A stretch of 64,000 nt of DNA, taken from the NCBI GenBank assembly GCA_030602315.1, contig JAUVZY010000002.1, forward strand, positions 1 through 64,000. Direction: 5' to 3'. The number at the start of each line of letters is the position of its first letter. Position 1 is the stretch's first letter. This stretch comes from Pseudomonadaceae bacterium. Lineage in GTDB: Bacteria; Pseudomonadota; Gammaproteobacteria; Pseudomonadales; Pseudomonadaceae. Below the pieces are notes generated by a model that searched no databases, was not told the origin of the DNA, and saw only the letters and a list, made by a program, of their open reading frames with translations. Positions 15,636 through 25,549 of this stretch are shown here, one piece after another. The position numbers were made by a program, and so were the translations under genes.

Positions 15636-17690
15636 ATGACCGAAGCCCGCAAGATTCTCGTCACCAGCGCCCTGCCCTACGCCAACGGCTCGATCCACCT
15701 CGGCCACATGCTCGAGTACATCCAGACCGACATGTGGGTGCGCTTCCAGAAGCTGCGCGGCCACCAGTGCATCTACGTCTGCGCCGACGACGCCCACGGC
15801 TCGGCGATCATGCTGCGCGCGGAGAAGGAAGGCATCACCCCCGAGCAGCTGATCGACAACGTCAAGGCCGAGCACAGCAGCGACTTCGCCGACTTCCTGG
15901 TGGATTTCGACAACTTCCACAGCACCCACTCGGACGAAAACCGCGAACTGGCCAGCCTGATCTACACCCGCCTGCGCGACGCCGGGCACATCGCCACCCG
16001 CTCGGTGACCCAGTATTTCGACCCGGACAAGGGCATGTTCCTCGCCGACCGCTTCATCAAGGGCACCTGCCCCAAGTGCGCGGCGGAGGACCAGTACGGC
16101 GACAACTGCGAAAAATGCGGCGCCACCTACGAGCCCACCGAGCTGAAGAACCCCAAGTCGGCCATCTCCGGCGCCACCCCGGTGCTGCGCGACTCCAAGC
16201 ACTTCTTCTTCAAGCTGCCGGACTTCGAGGCCATGCTCAAGGGCTGGACCCGCAGCGGCGCCCTGCAGGACGCGGTGGCCAACAAGATCGCCGAATGGCT
16301 GGACGGCGGACTGCAGGAGTGGGACATCTCCCGCGACGCGCCGTACTTCGGCTTCGAGATCCCCGATGAGCCGGGCAAGTACTTCTACGTCTGGCTGGAC
16401 GCGCCGATCGGCTACATGGCGAGCTTCAAGAACCTCTGCGCGCGCCGCGAGGATCTGTCCTTCGATGCCTTCTGGGGCAAGGATTCGACCGCCGAGCTCT
16501 ACCACTTCATCGGCAAGGACATCGTCAACTTCCATACCCTGTTCTGGCCGGCGATGCTCGAAGGCTCGGGCTTCCGCAAGCCGACCGCGGTGAACGTGCA
16601 CGGCTACCTGACGGTGAACGGGCAGAAGATGTCCAAGTCGCGCGGCACCTTCATCAAGGCGCGCACCTACCTCGACCACCTGAACCCCGAGTACCTGCGC
16701 TACTACTACGCGAGCAAGCTCGGCCGCGGCGTGGACGACCTCGACCTCAACCTCGAGGACTTCGTGCAGAAGGTCAACTCGGACCTGGTCGGCAAGGTGG
16801 TCAACATCGCCAGCCGCTGCGCCGGCTTTATCCACAAGGGCAACGCCGGCGTGCTGGTCGCCGCCAACCCCGAGCCGGAACTGTGGGAGGCCTTCCAGGC
16901 CGCCGCGCCCTCGATCGCCGAGGCCTATGAAGCCCGCGATTTCTCCCGCGCCATGCGCGAGATCATGGCGCTGGCCGACCGCGCCAACGCCTGGATCGCC
17001 GACAAGGCGCCGTGGGCGCTGAACAAGGTCGAGGGCAAGCAGGACGAGGTCCAGGCGATCTGCGCGCTGGGCGTCAACCTGTTCCGCCAGCTGGTGATCA
17101 TGCTCAAACCCGTGCTGCCCAAGCTCGCCGAAGCCGCCGAAGCCTTCCTCAACGTCCCGGCGCTGACCTGGAGCGATCTGGCCACCCCGCTGGCCAACCA
17201 CCCGTTGAACGCCTTCACCCCCCTGATGACCCGAATCGAGCCTGCGAAAATCGACGCCATGACCGAAGCCTCCAAAGAAGACCTCGCCGCCCAGTCCACC
17301 GACGCCGCCACCCCTGCCGCCCCGGCCGGCAACGGTGAGCTGACCAAGGAGCCGCTGGCCGCGGAAATCAACTTCGACGCCTTCGCCGCGGTGGACCTGC
17401 GCATCGCGCTGATCGAGAAGGCCGAGTTCGTCGAAGGCGCCGACAAGCTGCTGCGCCTGACCCTGGACATCGGCGACGCCAAGCGCAACGTGTTCTCCGG
17501 CATCAAGAGCGCCTACCCGGACCCGAGCAAGCTCGAAGGCCGCCTGACCCTCTACGTGGCCAACCTGGCGCCGCGCAAGATGAAGTTCGGCCTCTCCGAA
17601 GGCATGGTGCTGGCCGCCGGCCCCGGCGGCGAAGAAATCTTCCTGCTCAGCCCGGACGCTGGCGCCAAGCCCGGCCAGCGCGTCCACTAA
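15636..17690 (+). CDS. metG: Methionyl-tRNA synthetase
   Basis: The 684-residue class I synthetase has HLGH (21-24) as its HIGH motif and KMSKS at 331-335. A zinc knuckle is formed by Cys145, Cys148, Cys158 and Cys161. A C-terminal EMAP/Trbp111-type tRNA-binding domain occupies about the last 110 residues (from FAAVDLRIA). It charges tRNA-Met and initiator tRNA. Between the anticodon-binding and tRNA-binding domains is an Ala/Pro/Thr-rich linker. The gene is intact. Confidence 0.97.
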   Translation: MTEARKILVTSALPYANGSIHLGHMLEYIQTDMWVRFQKLRGHQCIYVCADDAHGSAIMLRAEKEGITPEQLIDNVKAEHSSDFADFLVDFDNFHSTHSDENRELASLIYTRLRDAGHIATRSVTQYFDPDKGMFLADRFIKGTCPKCAAEDQYGDNCEKCGATYEPTELKNPKSAISGATPVLRDSKHFFFKLPDFEAMLKGWTRSGALQDAVANKIAEWLDGGLQEWDISRDAPYFGFEIPDEPGKYFYVWLDAPIGYMASFKNLCARREDLSFDAFWGKDSTAELYHFIGKDIVNFHTLFWPAMLEGSGFRKPTAVNVHGYLTVNGQKMSKSRGTFIKARTYLDHLNPEYLRYYYASKLGRGVDDLDLNLEDFVQKVNSDLVGKVVNIASRCAGFIHKGNAGVLVAANPEPELWEAFQAAAPSIAEAYEARDFSRAMREIMALADRANAWIADKAPWALNKVEGKQDEVQAICALGVNLFRQLVIMLKPVLPKLAEAAEAFLNVPALTWSDLATPLANHPLNAFTPLMTRIEPAKIDAMTEASKEDLAAQSTDAATPAAPAGNGELTKEPLAAEINFDAFAAVDLRIALIEKAEFVEGADKLLRLTLDIGDAKRNVFSGIKSAYPDPSKLEGRLTLYVANLAPRKMKFGLSEGMVLAAGPGGEEIFLLSPDAGAKPGQRVH

Positions 17691-18046
17691 GCACCTCACG
17701 CGGTGGTTTCGCCTGGCTGACTCCAGTCCAGCGATAGCCACCGCGCCGCTGCGGTGGGCAAGGCTGCGCCGTTGCCCACCCTACACGCGGAGCCGACTGG
17801 CGTAGGGTGGACAACCGCGTAGCGTTGTCCACCGCCTGCTGCGCCGACGGTGGCCGAGACCTGCGGTCGTTGGCCACCCTACGGACTGCGCCGTCGCTCA
17901 CCCTACAGAACGCAGAGCCGGCTGGTGTAGGGTGGACAACCGCATAGCGTTGTCCACCGTCTGCTGCGCCGAGACACGCCAAGGCCTACTGACGCAGCAT
18001 GGCGCTGCCACCCTTTTTCCTGCACGGGCCCTTTCAGCTGGCTCCG
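17691..18046. repeat. Second block of paired palindromes, related to those at 190-433
   Basis: The gap between metG and the fimT-like gene is almost filled by inverted repeats. GGTGGGCAA and TTGCCCACC lie at 17753-17780 (orientation opposite to the first block). GGTGGACAA and TTGTCCACC copies lie at 17806-17832 and 17931-17957. The second hairpin type (GGTGGCC ... GGTCGTTGGCCACC) lies at 17849-17878. The stretches 17791-17845 and 17915-17969 are direct repeats of about 55 bp. A further GCGGTGG/CCACCGC dyad spans 17700-17746. The compensatory G-to-A and C-to-T changes in both arms (GGGCAA to GGACAA) suggest that the hairpin is conserved. Confidence 0.85.
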
Positions 18047-18556
18047 TTACGCGCAGCGACCGCTCTGGGTGCGGGTAACGCTGGTGCGGCCGGTGGCCGA
18101 AATCGTCACCACCCGCTCCTGGCTGCCCACCGGCGCGCTGCGGCAGACGGTCAGCGTGGCCTGGGTGGAACCAACACCACTGGGCTGGAAGGTCAGGCTG
18201 TTGGTGGAGGACGACACCCGGTAACCGCTGGCGGCCGCCGGCGCCCGCCGCACCACCGTGCTGCCGGCCAACACGATCCAGCCCTGCTCCCAGTCGCCAC
18301 CGCTCGCGCAGCTGGTGCCATTGGCGGACTTGCACAGCGTCACCGGCGTGCGCCGCTTCATCGCCTCGCTCTTGGCAAGCTGGGCGCTGGCCACTAGATC
18401 ATTGCTGTAGCTGCGCAGGCGATTGCTCAGTACCAGGTTCTCGAACGAGGGCACGGCAATGCTCAGCAGCACCGCCATCACCGCTACGCCCACCAAGAGT
18501 TCCACCAGGGTGAAGCCCGCCGTGCGCTCACACCTGCCCGGCATCGACGCACTCAT
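18047..18556 (-). CDS. FimT/FimU-like minor type IV pilin (GspH family)
   Basis: A 169-residue pseudopilin. The class III leader MSASMPGRCERTAG ends in Gly before FTLVE, so PilD would cut after Gly14 and leave Phe1 and Glu5. The hydrophobic helix follows and a GspH/FimT domain with two cysteines makes up the rest. Its ATG at 18556 overlaps the pilY1 stop (ATGA), which decides the start over the in-frame codon at 18571. It is the last gene of pilE-pilV-pilW-pilX-pilY1-fimT. Minor pilins prime pilus assembly; GspH-type proteins can also bind DNA for uptake, though no such role is shown here. Confidence 0.85.
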   Translation of the reverse strand: MSASMPGRCERTAGFTLVELLVGVAVMAVLLSIAVPSFENLVLSNRLRSYSNDLVASAQLAKSEAMKRRTPVTLCKSANGTSCASGGDWEQGWIVLAGSTVVRRAPAAASGYRVSSSTNSLTFQPSGVGSTQATLTVCRSAPVGSQERVVTISATGRTSVTRTQSGRCA

Positions 18557-21500
18557 TCCTCGACGCTCCAATACACCCGCGTGGTCGGCTGCAGGATCGA
18601 CGACTGGCGGCGCTGGCGACCGTCATCCAGCGCCGACTCGGGGTTGGCGCCGATGACGAACGGCTCGGTGCTGCCATCGTCCAGCGTCACCATCCCCGCC
18701 ACCGGCGAGGGCGGCAGGCCGTCGCCGGTCAGGTCGGCGTAGCGCGGCCCGTCGATGCCTTCGGCGTTCAGGTAGTTGATGTTGTAAACCCGTGCATCAC
18801 CGAGGCTGGTGCACACCCCGGCAGCCGCCACCGCAGGCTGATGGGTGCTGAAGGTGACCACGCCGAACACCGTGAGCGCCGAGGTGACCACCTGCTCGGT
18901 GGGGCTGAGCGACAGGTACCAGCCCTTCTTCGCCGCCAGCTGGGCATCGGTGGGGGTGCTGTTACCAGTGATAGCCAGCAGCGAGTTCAGGCACAGCACG
19001 CTGCCGCCACATTGCTCGGTTTCGCTGCTCAGCCACGTGGAATTGCCCGGCTGATCCTTGAGCATGAAGAAGTAGTTGGTGGTGGCGGTGGCGCGGGTGT
19101 AGCTCGCCAGCGGCTTCTCGCGGTCGCCGGAGCCGATCAGCAGCACATAGCCGGCACCGTCGGCGACCACGTCTGGGGCGAACATGAACTTTCGGTTGGC
19201 CGCGCAGGTGCCGCCGGCGGCGCAGCCAAGCGCGGCGACCTTGGTCAGCGTCCAGGTCGACGGCACGCCACTGCCGATGTTGAGGCGGTAGACGTTACCG
19301 CCCAGGTCGGCGGTATAGCCGTAGATCGAGGTGCCGTTGGCGCCGGGCACCAGGGTGACGTCGGCCACCACGCTGCGATCGGTGTCGAAGCTGCGCACCA
19401 GCGCGCCGCTGTCGGCGTCGAACACATAGAGTTTGTTGCCCTTGGTGGAGCTGCTGCAGGCGTGCGGATCGGCGTCTTCGCAGGTGTCGTAGCCACCGCC
19501 GACCACCAGCAGCGGTGAGCTACCCGAGCCGTAACCGGCGGCCTGGAACAGCTTGGGCGTCGACCAAGTCTGGCCAATGCCGGACAACCCGCTGCTGCAA
19601 TCGCTGTCGCTGACCGTGCCGGAAGCGGGGAAGTTGTTCGGGCAGCCGCGTTTCCATTTCAGCGTCGGCGCGCCCGGCGCGCTGACATCGAAGGCATACA
19701 GGGCGCGCCCGCCACGGCGCATGGTGGCGTAGATCCAGGCGGTATTGCCATTCTTGTAGGCCGCCACGGCGCCGTCCATGCCATAGGGCTTGGGCAACGG
19801 CGTCGGATTGAGCCCGGCTTGCCCCGGGTATTTGATCAGCACGTTGTTGTCGTACAGGCGCTTGACCGATCCATAGAACTCCGGCGGGATGAACGACCAC
19901 AGCTCATCGCCGGCCGCCGCGGTGCCGAACATCGAGCTGCGATTGCCGTTCACCGCGCGCAGCGCACCGTCATTGGCGCCGTAGAACACCACCACCTGTG
20001 GCGCGGTGGCGGTGCCGTAGTTGAGCGCCACCGGGCGCGAATGCACCACGTCGCCATGCACCGAAGGACGCACGTCAGTGGTCAGGCCGTTGCCGTTCTC
20101 GTCCTTGAGGTCTTGGCCACGGGTCCAGTTGATCAGGTCGCTACGCTCGCTCGCACTCGCCGCGCCGAGCGCCGCCTGGGTGACGGCCGTGTTGGCGGTG
20201 TTGAACGCACTCAGCCCGCCTGAGCAGTTGCCGCTGCAGGTGAACATGCTGCGCGAGGTGGCGCTGCGCAGGCGGTGGGCCTGCGCGCCCTTTTCTACGA
20301 TGTTGCCGTCCGGCGAGTTGGAACCGTCCGAACCTGGCACCGTCAGACAGGTCCGCACCGGGCGGAAGGCCCAGTAATCGTCTAGCGTCGCTGGCGTCCA
20401 GAAGCTGCGCGCGCATTCGCTGACAAAGCCGGTGGACGTATTGATCGCCTGCCTGTCATTCGCATCGAGCAGCCGCAGATTGCTACCAACCCGGCCGAGC
20501 TTGTACTGCTTGAGATTGCCGAACCAGCGCGGATTGGCGTCCTCGTCCGGGCGGAACATGCCGATGAACACCTGGTTCAGGTAGGTGCCCTGGGTATTGA
20601 CGCTGACCGGCAGGCTCACCGAGGCGAATGCGGTGTTGGTGCCCTGGATCTCCGAGAAGATCACCCCCAGCGCATCGGCGATCTGCGTGCCGCTGGCGGC
20701 GACATCGAAGTACTTGCCGCTGCTGACCCGCGCCATGCTCTGCAACAGCGCCGTCCAACCAGGCCCCTGGCCGGAGGTGACCTTGTTGATGTCGAGGGTG
20801 TAGGTGGTGATCGCCTCGGGGCTCTGCTTCATGAAGCGCGCCCATTCGTCGGCCACGTTGCCCTGCGAACCGCTCGGCGACAACGGGATCGGCGTGGTCG
20901 CCCCGCCGAGTGCCAACAGCGCCGCGGTGGCTTCGGTGATGTCGTTGCTGCTGTCCTGAGCCGCACCGTTACTGATGTAGATGATGTAGTTCTTCGCGCA
21001 GCCGGAGACCACCGGGCGGTTGTAGCGGGTGCCGGCCTTGCTCGCCAGGGCGTTGCCCGCCAGCGCGTAGATGGCGTCGGAGGCGGCATTGATGCCACGG
21101 TTGCCGGTGTAGTCGGTCTTGGCCTTCTGGTTACCGGCATGCGGCTCGAGGCCGGCGAAGTACAGGTAGGCCTCCCACATGGCCTTGCCGGCCTTGCCGG
21201 CGTTGCCCTTGTCGGCATTCTTGTCGAGGCTCAGCACCAGGTTCTGCATCAGCACCTTGTTGCCGGTAGTCAGCGGCCGGATCGCCGCGCGCACGTAGGC
21301 GCCGCTGTTGCCGGCGTCATTGCCGCCGGTTTCGCTGAACAGCATCAGGCCCAGGCGAAAGCGGTCGGCCGGCAGCGCACCGAGCACCGAAGACAGCGCG
21401 GCGATCTGGTTCTCGAACGGGGAGCTCCAGTTACCGGTGTTGTCGAGGATGATCAACACGTTCGGCGCTTCCGCGCCGCTGGGTGGCGTTCCCACGAACA

Positions 21501-21579
21501 GGTCGATGTCCTCGGCCTGCGCCAATGCGGGCAGTGCCGCCGAAAGGGCCAACAGCGCCATGCGGATGAACGACTTCAT
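18553..21579 (-). CDS. pilY1: Type IV pilus tip adhesin PilY1
   Basis: A 1008-residue secreted protein with a Sec signal peptide (1-22, cleavage after AQA). An N-terminal von Willebrand A-like region follows, then a C-terminal beta-propeller with the ADLGGNVYRL blade motif typical of PilY1. The MIDAS line reads DNTGN from Asp46, degenerate compared with DxSxS. An EF-hand-like DENGNGLTTD loop lies in the middle. PilY1 sits at the pilus tip for adhesion and surface sensing and needs the minor pilins to be presented. The ATG at 21579 has GAGG upstream; the longer frame to 21690 would run into pilX. It starts 22 bp after pilX. Confidence 0.9.
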   Translation of the reverse strand: MKSFIRMALLALSAALPALAQAEDIDLFVGTPPSGAEAPNVLIILDNTGNWSSPFENQIAALSSVLGALPADRFRLGLMLFSETGGNDAGNSGAYVRAAIRPLTTGNKVLMQNLVLSLDKNADKGNAGKAGKAMWEAYLYFAGLEPHAGNQKAKTDYTGNRGINAASDAIYALAGNALASKAGTRYNRPVVSGCAKNYIIYISNGAAQDSSNDITEATAALLALGGATTPIPLSPSGSQGNVADEWARFMKQSPEAITTYTLDINKVTSGQGPGWTALLQSMARVSSGKYFDVAASGTQIADALGVIFSEIQGTNTAFASVSLPVSVNTQGTYLNQVFIGMFRPDEDANPRWFGNLKQYKLGRVGSNLRLLDANDRQAINTSTGFVSECARSFWTPATLDDYWAFRPVRTCLTVPGSDGSNSPDGNIVEKGAQAHRLRSATSRSMFTCSGNCSGGLSAFNTANTAVTQAALGAASASERSDLINWTRGQDLKDENGNGLTTDVRPSVHGDVVHSRPVALNYGTATAPQVVVFYGANDGALRAVNGNRSSMFGTAAAGDELWSFIPPEFYGSVKRLYDNNVLIKYPGQAGLNPTPLPKPYGMDGAVAAYKNGNTAWIYATMRRGGRALYAFDVSAPGAPTLKWKRGCPNNFPASGTVSDSDCSSGLSGIGQTWSTPKLFQAAGYGSGSSPLLVVGGGYDTCEDADPHACSSSTKGNKLYVFDADSGALVRSFDTDRSVVADVTLVPGANGTSIYGYTADLGGNVYRLNIGSGVPSTWTLTKVAALGCAAGGTCAANRKFMFAPDVVADGAGYVLLIGSGDREKPLASYTRATATTNYFFMLKDQPGNSTWLSSETEQCGGSVLCLNSLLAITGNSTPTDAQLAAKKGWYLSLSPTEQVVTSALTVFGVVTFSTHQPAVAAAGVCTSLGDARVYNINYLNAEGIDGPRYADLTGDGLPPSPVAGMVTLDDGSTEPFVIGANPESALDDGRQRRQSSILQPTTRVYWSVEE

Positions 21580-21601
21580 GACCCACCTCATCGGGCGCGA
21601 T

Positions 21602-22084
21602 TTACGGACAGACGGCATTTTTTCGGGCTTCCGAAAGCAGGATGCGCACCCCGGTGCGCACACGCACACTGGCGCCGGTGGTCGGATCATCCACCGTGGC
21701 GACCAGCTCCCAGACGGTGTTCCAGGTGGAGTTGGCCATCCCCACCAGGGTCAGGCTGCTCGCCGACACGCTGCTCGCCAGGGTGGCGCGCACGCACTCG
21801 GGCCGGGCGATCTGCACCACGTAGTCGATGACATCATCGCGGTTCAGGTCCACCGCAATGGATTCGGCGACCGGTGCCAGGGTGAACGGCGAGCCCACCA
21901 CCTGCTCGATGGCCACCTCGGCCGCCGCCTGCGCCTCGCTGCGCCACTGCTGGTTGCCCACCGAGGTCAGGTTGGTGTTGCTCAAGGTGAAGGCGCTGGA
22001 CACCATCAAGGTCATCAACAGCAGCATCACCAGCGCGATCACCAGCGCCATGCCGCGCTGGCGCGGGAACAGAGCGGTTTTCAT
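21602..22084 (-). CDS. pilX: Minor pilin PilX
   Basis: A 160-residue pseudopilin beginning MKTALFPRQRG, then MALVIALVM. The prepilin peptidase site after Gly11 is clear. Position 5 of the mature protein is Ile, not Glu, as in P. aeruginosa PilX and GspK-type tip subunits, which do not need Glu5 because they have no subunit above them. A PilX N-domain and a C-terminal beta region follow. The ATG overlaps the pilW stop (ATGA). Confidence 0.88.
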   Translation of the reverse strand: MKTALFPRQRGMALVIALVMLLLMTLMVSSAFTLSNTNLTSVGNQQWRSEAQAAAEVAIEQVVGSPFTLAPVAESIAVDLNRDDVIDYVVQIARPECVRATLASSVSASSLTLVGMANSTWNTVWELVATVDDPTTGASVRVRTGVRILLSEARKNAVCP

Positions 22085-23187
22085 GGGGTTTCCCTCCGCG
22101 CCGAGACGTTCACCAGGCGCACGCTGCTGGAATAGACGTGACGAACAAAGCCATCGCTGAACGGGCCGACGCTCTGCTCGCCCAGCCGATAGGTCTTGTC
22201 CGAGCGGTAGCCGGCGCTGGGCTCGACGTTGCGCACCAACAGGTGAATTTCCACCAGCACGGTGTTGACCAGCTGGTCGAGGCTGCAGGGAGTGCTGGAG
22301 CGACAGACGCTGTCAGCCACGCCGTCGCCGCGATTGGTCGGCGAGACACGGTTGTTGGGGTTGGCCCAGGCGACCGCCGCGCTGTAGTTCACTGGCGCGT
22401 TGCTGTCGCTCAGGTTGTCCACCCCGAACGCAAAGCGCATGCCCTCGATGCCCTCGATCAGTGGCACGGCGGCCTGCTGCACCAGCGCGCCGCCGTCCAG
22501 ATCGAAGCTCGAGCGCATCAGCGTGGGAATGCCGTCGCCGCGGGTCACCGCGAAGCTGCGCAGGTAATAGATATGGTTGACGTACCTGCGCTTCTCGGCG
22601 CGGGTGCTGCAATCGCGTCGGCTCAGGCTGAAACCGGTGGTGGCGAGCAGGTAGCGGTTCTCCCCCTCGCAGGAAGAGGTCTGCCAGTAGAGCTTGCCGG
22701 AAATGTCCGCCTCGCAGTTGCCGACCCCGGCCACGCACGCCTGCAGATGCCGCACCACCAGCACATCGCTGTTGGGCAGTTTGTCCGGCAGCATGCTCTC
22801 GCAGCCGCTGGGCACGTCCGCATACAGCTGCACCGGCACGCCGATCAGGTTGCTGCGGGTGGCCGCCGTCCAGGTGCTGAAAGCGGCACAGGGCGCGGGG
22901 ATGGCGCTGGGGTAGTCGCCCGGCACGCCGCTGGCGGTGAGGTCGTCGAATGCTGGCACGAAACCGTTCCAGAACCCGGCGTGCTGCAGGTCATCGCGCA
23001 GCAGCTTGATCGCCAGGCGGCCGTTCTCCATCTGCGCATTGCTGCGCGCAAGCTCGGTGTTGGCCCGGCTCATGTCGAGGTAGAGGGTGAGGGTCGCGGC
23101 GGTCAGCAGCAGGGCCACGGTCATGGCCACCATCAGTTCGATCAGACCGAAACCGCGCGAGCGGCGGATAATGTTCGGGCGACTCAT
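22081..23187 (-). CDS. pilW: Minor pilin PilW
   Basis: The 368-residue protein has the prepilin leader MSRPNIIRRSRG followed by FGLIELMVAMTVALLL, with Glu5 kept. It has the long, cysteine-rich C-terminal domain of PilW/GspJ-type pilins. It is thought to form, with PilV and PilX, the tip complex that carries PilY1. Its ATG at 23187 overlaps the pilV stop (ATGA), which rules out the longer frame to 23283. Confidence 0.88.
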   Translation of the reverse strand: MSRPNIIRRSRGFGLIELMVAMTVALLLTAATLTLYLDMSRANTELARSNAQMENGRLAIKLLRDDLQHAGFWNGFVPAFDDLTASGVPGDYPSAIPAPCAAFSTWTAATRSNLIGVPVQLYADVPSGCESMLPDKLPNSDVLVVRHLQACVAGVGNCEADISGKLYWQTSSCEGENRYLLATTGFSLSRRDCSTRAEKRRYVNHIYYLRSFAVTRGDGIPTLMRSSFDLDGGALVQQAAVPLIEGIEGMRFAFGVDNLSDSNAPVNYSAAVAWANPNNRVSPTNRGDGVADSVCRSSTPCSLDQLVNTVLVEIHLLVRNVEPSAGYRSDKTYRLGEQSVGPFSDGFVRHVYSSSVRLVNVSARRETP

Positions 23188-23741
23188 AGCGGCGCGATCC
23201 TCACCAGGGTGCTGACCACGCGGCGGCAGCGGTCGTTGACGCAGCCGCTGCCAGCAGTGCCGTCGTACAGATTGCGCGCGCAAGCCTGCGAAGCCGGCGG
23301 CGCGCTGAGCGGCCCCAGGCCCTGCCAGGCCACGCTGACCAGATACTGACCGCCGCCGAGGTTCTCAACGCAGCCGCGCCCGCCGAGCATCGCGCCGACG
23401 CGGCTGCCGGCGCTGCTCTCGGCGGCGCCCTGCAGCGCCGCGCACCACTGCGCGGCATCGCGCTGCTGGCGGCTGCCGCTGTCGGCCGGGCAGTCCATGC
23501 CAACGCCGAGCGGCCCGCTGCCGGTTGCGTAACTGGCGGCGGCGGTGCGGTTGGCAGCCAGTCGCGCCGCCATGTCCTCGAGCAGAAGCAGCGCCTGCGA
23601 GCGCTGATAGGCCTCGACCTCCGATTGCTGCAGGCGCGCCTGCAGCCCCATCACGCCGAGCAGGCCGATGGCCAGCACCACCAGGGTGACCAGCACCTCG
23701 ACCAGGCTCAGGCCTGCCTGCCGCGAACTGCGCGCGCTCAT
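23184..23741 (-). CDS. pilV: Minor pilin PilV
   Basis: A 185-residue minor pilin with leader MSARSSRQAG and mature start LSLVEVLVTLVVLAIG (Glu5 present). The body has several Cys and the GspI/PilV-like pattern. The ATG at 23741 is preferred over an in-frame GTG at 23753 that overlaps the pilE stop. The gene is tightly packed between pilE and pilW. Confidence 0.87.
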   Translation of the reverse strand: MSARSSRQAGLSLVEVLVTLVVLAIGLLGVMGLQARLQQSEVEAYQRSQALLLLEDMAARLAANRTAAASYATGSGPLGVGMDCPADSGSRQQRDAAQWCAALQGAAESSAGSRVGAMLGGRGCVENLGGGQYLVSVAWQGLGPLSAPPASQACARNLYDGTAGSGCVNDRCRRVVSTLVRIAPL

Positions 23742-23746
23742 CGTGC

Positions 23747-24139
23747 TCACCACTTGTTAGCGGGCGTCTTCAGCCCGGCGCTGTCCAGGGTCAGCGCACC
23801 GTCACTGGCCTGGCGGCCCTGCGGCGTAAAGGTGATAGTGAACGACGGCAGGCTGGCACTGCCCAGGGTGATGGCGTAGTCGTAATGGCGCGCGACGTCA
23901 GCGGGCAGCCCATAGCCGCTCGCTTCGAGCACGGCACGGCTGGCATAGGCGCGGTTGGCGAGCAGAAACTGCTGCTGGCGGTTGGCGATGTCCATCATCT
24001 GCGCCTGGGCGGCGGCCCGGTTTCCGCGGATGACGTACTGTTGATAGCTGGGATAGGCGATGCCGGCGAGGATGCCGATGATGGCGACGACCACCATCAG
24101 TTCGATCAGGGTGAAACCGCGTGTCGGTGGATACGCCAC
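23747..24139 (-). CDS. pilE: Minor pilin PilE
   Basis: A 130-residue type IV minor pilin with [19 protein letters not shown] at the N-terminus. The likely start is GTG at 24139, giving the 8-residue leader MAYPPTRG, with GGAG 7 nt upstream. The ATG at 24178 would give an unusually long leader without a ribosome binding site. It is the first gene of the operon, so the promoter should lie in 24140-24300. In P. aeruginosa pilE is last and fimU first; the order here is changed. Confidence 0.82.
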   Translation of the reverse strand: MAYPPTRGFTLIELMVVVAIIGILAGIAYPSYQQYVIRGNRAAAQAQMMDIANRQQQFLLANRAYASRAVLEASGYGLPADVARHYDYAITLGSASLPSFTITFTPQGRQASDGALTLDSAGLKTPANKW

Positions 24140-24319
24140 AGTCGTTCTCCAGGGGGAGGCTGATTGCGCCGCTGTCACCGTCCACTGGCTGCACCCGCCG
24201 TAAGGTCAGGTTTGCCGTCAATGGCCCAGGCGCCATCACATTGCCATTACCGCACTGAAGAAGTCCATCACCCCTGAGAACGATTCGTCTCATCCTTTAG
24301 CATTGATCGGGCGCCGCAA

Positions 24320-24348
24320 TTGCAGCAGCCAGAGCAGTTCTCGATAAT
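24320..24348 (+). promoter_or_regulatory. Sigma-70-type promoter for the rnf operon
   Basis: TTGCAG (24320-24325) and GATAAT (24343-24348) are separated by exactly 17 bp and lie 45 bp ahead of the rnfA ATG. Each hexamer differs from consensus at one or two positions. The predicted transcript would start near 24355. Confidence 0.6.
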
Positions 24349-24392
24349 AGGCGCCTTTTTCAGCCGGCCCCTGCCGCCTTGACGGTATCCCG

Positions 24393-24977
24393 ATGACCGA
24401 ACTCGCCCTGATCATGGTTAGCGCCATCCTGGTCAACAACTTCGTGTTGGTCCAGTTCCTTGGCCTGTGCCCCTTCATGGGGGTGTCGAAGAAGATCGAG
24501 ACCGCCATCGGCCTGTCGCTGGCCACCACCTTCGTGCTGACCCTGGCGGCGATGTGCAGCTACCTGCTGCAGCAGTATGTGCTGAAGCCGCTGGATCTGG
24601 AGTTTCTGCGCACCATCAGTTTCATCCTGGTGATCGCCGTGGTGGTGCAGTTCACCGAGATGGTGGTGCACAAGACCAGCCCCCTGCTCTACCGCGTGCT
24701 GGGCATCTTCCTGCCGCTGATCACCACCAACTGCATCGTGCTCGGGGTGGCCCTGCTCAACGCCAACAAGGCCGAATTCACCTTCCTCTCGGCGACGCTC
24801 AACGGCTTCGCCGCGGGCCTGGGCTTCTCGCTGGTGCTGGTGTTCTTCGCCGCCATGCGTGAGCGCATCGCCATTGCCGATGTGCCCAAATCGTTCCAGG
24901 GCCCGGCCATCGGCATGATCACCGCCGGGCTGATGTCGCTGGCGTTCATGGGCTTTGCCGGGTTGGTCCGCCCATGA
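24393..24977 (+). CDS. rnfA: Electron transport complex subunit RsxA/RnfA
   Basis: A 194-residue, six-helix inner membrane protein starting [32 protein letters not shown], the RnfA signature; its Cys lies in the membrane FeS site shared with RnfE. It is a subunit of the ion-pumping ferredoxin:NAD+ oxidoreductase, called Rsx where it reduces SoxR. The ribosome binding site is weak. The stop overlaps the rnfB ATG. Confidence 0.95.
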   Translation: MTELALIMVSAILVNNFVLVQFLGLCPFMGVSKKIETAIGLSLATTFVLTLAAMCSYLLQQYVLKPLDLEFLRTISFILVIAVVVQFTEMVVHKTSPLLYRVLGIFLPLITTNCIVLGVALLNANKAEFTFLSATLNGFAAGLGFSLVLVFFAAMRERIAIADVPKSFQGPAIGMITAGLMSLAFMGFAGLVRP

Positions 24978-25549
24978 GCCTGGTGTTGATCGCGGTGCTC
25001 GCGCTGCTCGCCCTGTGCCTGATCTGCGGCGCCGTGCTCGGCTTTGCCGCGGTGCGCTTTCGCGTCGAGGGCAATCCGATCGCCGAGCAGATCAATGCCC
25101 TGCTGCCACAGACCCAATGCGGTCAATGCGGCTACCCCGGCTGCAAGCCCTACGCCGAGGCGATCGCCCACGGCGACAAGATCAACAAGTGCCCTCCCGG
25201 CGGCGAGGCGACGATCCAGGCACTGGCCGACCTCCTGCACGTCGAGCCCGAGCCGCTGGACGCCGAAGGCGGCGAGAAGCCGCCGATGGTCGCCTACATC
25301 CGCGAGGCCGAATGCATCGGCTGCACCAAGTGCCTGCAGGCCTGCCCGGTGGACGCCATCGTCGGCGCCGCGCGGCAGATGCACACGGTGATCGTTTCCG
25401 AATGCACCGGCTGTGACCTGTGCGTCGAGCCTTGCCCGGTGGACTGCATCGAGATGCGCCCGGTGGGCGACAACCTGCAGGGCTGGAAGTGGGACCGCCC
25501 GCTCGCCCCGGGTCAGCTGATCGCCACCGACCGGGAGCAGGCGGCATGA
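24974..25549 (+). CDS. rnfB: Electron transport complex subunit RsxB/RnfB
   Basis: The 191-residue protein has an N-terminal membrane anchor. A 4Fe-4S cluster domain with [18 protein letters not shown] follows, then two ferredoxin-type 4Fe-4S motifs, [12 protein letters not shown] and [12 protein letters not shown]. RnfB passes electrons from ferredoxin into the complex. Both ends overlap the neighbouring genes by ATGA. Confidence 0.95.
   Translation: MSLVLIAVLALLALCLICGAVLGFAAVRFRVEGNPIAEQINALLPQTQCGQCGYPGCKPYAEAIAHGDKINKCPPGGEATIQALADLLHVEPEPLDAEGGEKPPMVAYIREAECIGCTKCLQACPVDAIVGAARQMHTVIVSECTGCDLCVEPCPVDCIEMRPVGDNLQGWKWDRPLAPGQLIATDREQAA

Noticed and set aside
15042-17741. 899-codon open frame antisense to metG
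   Set aside because: metG on the plus strand has full catalytic motifs. The antisense frame is a by-product of codon bias.
22138-23349. 403-codon plus-strand frame opposite pilW/pilV
   Set aside because: pilV and pilW have clear prepilin leaders and ATGA junctions; the opposite frame has no recognisable feature.
24303-24320. Possible second ANR site (TTGATCGGG...) before rnfA
   Set aside because: Only the first half-site TTGAT is present; ATCAA is missing at the required spacing.
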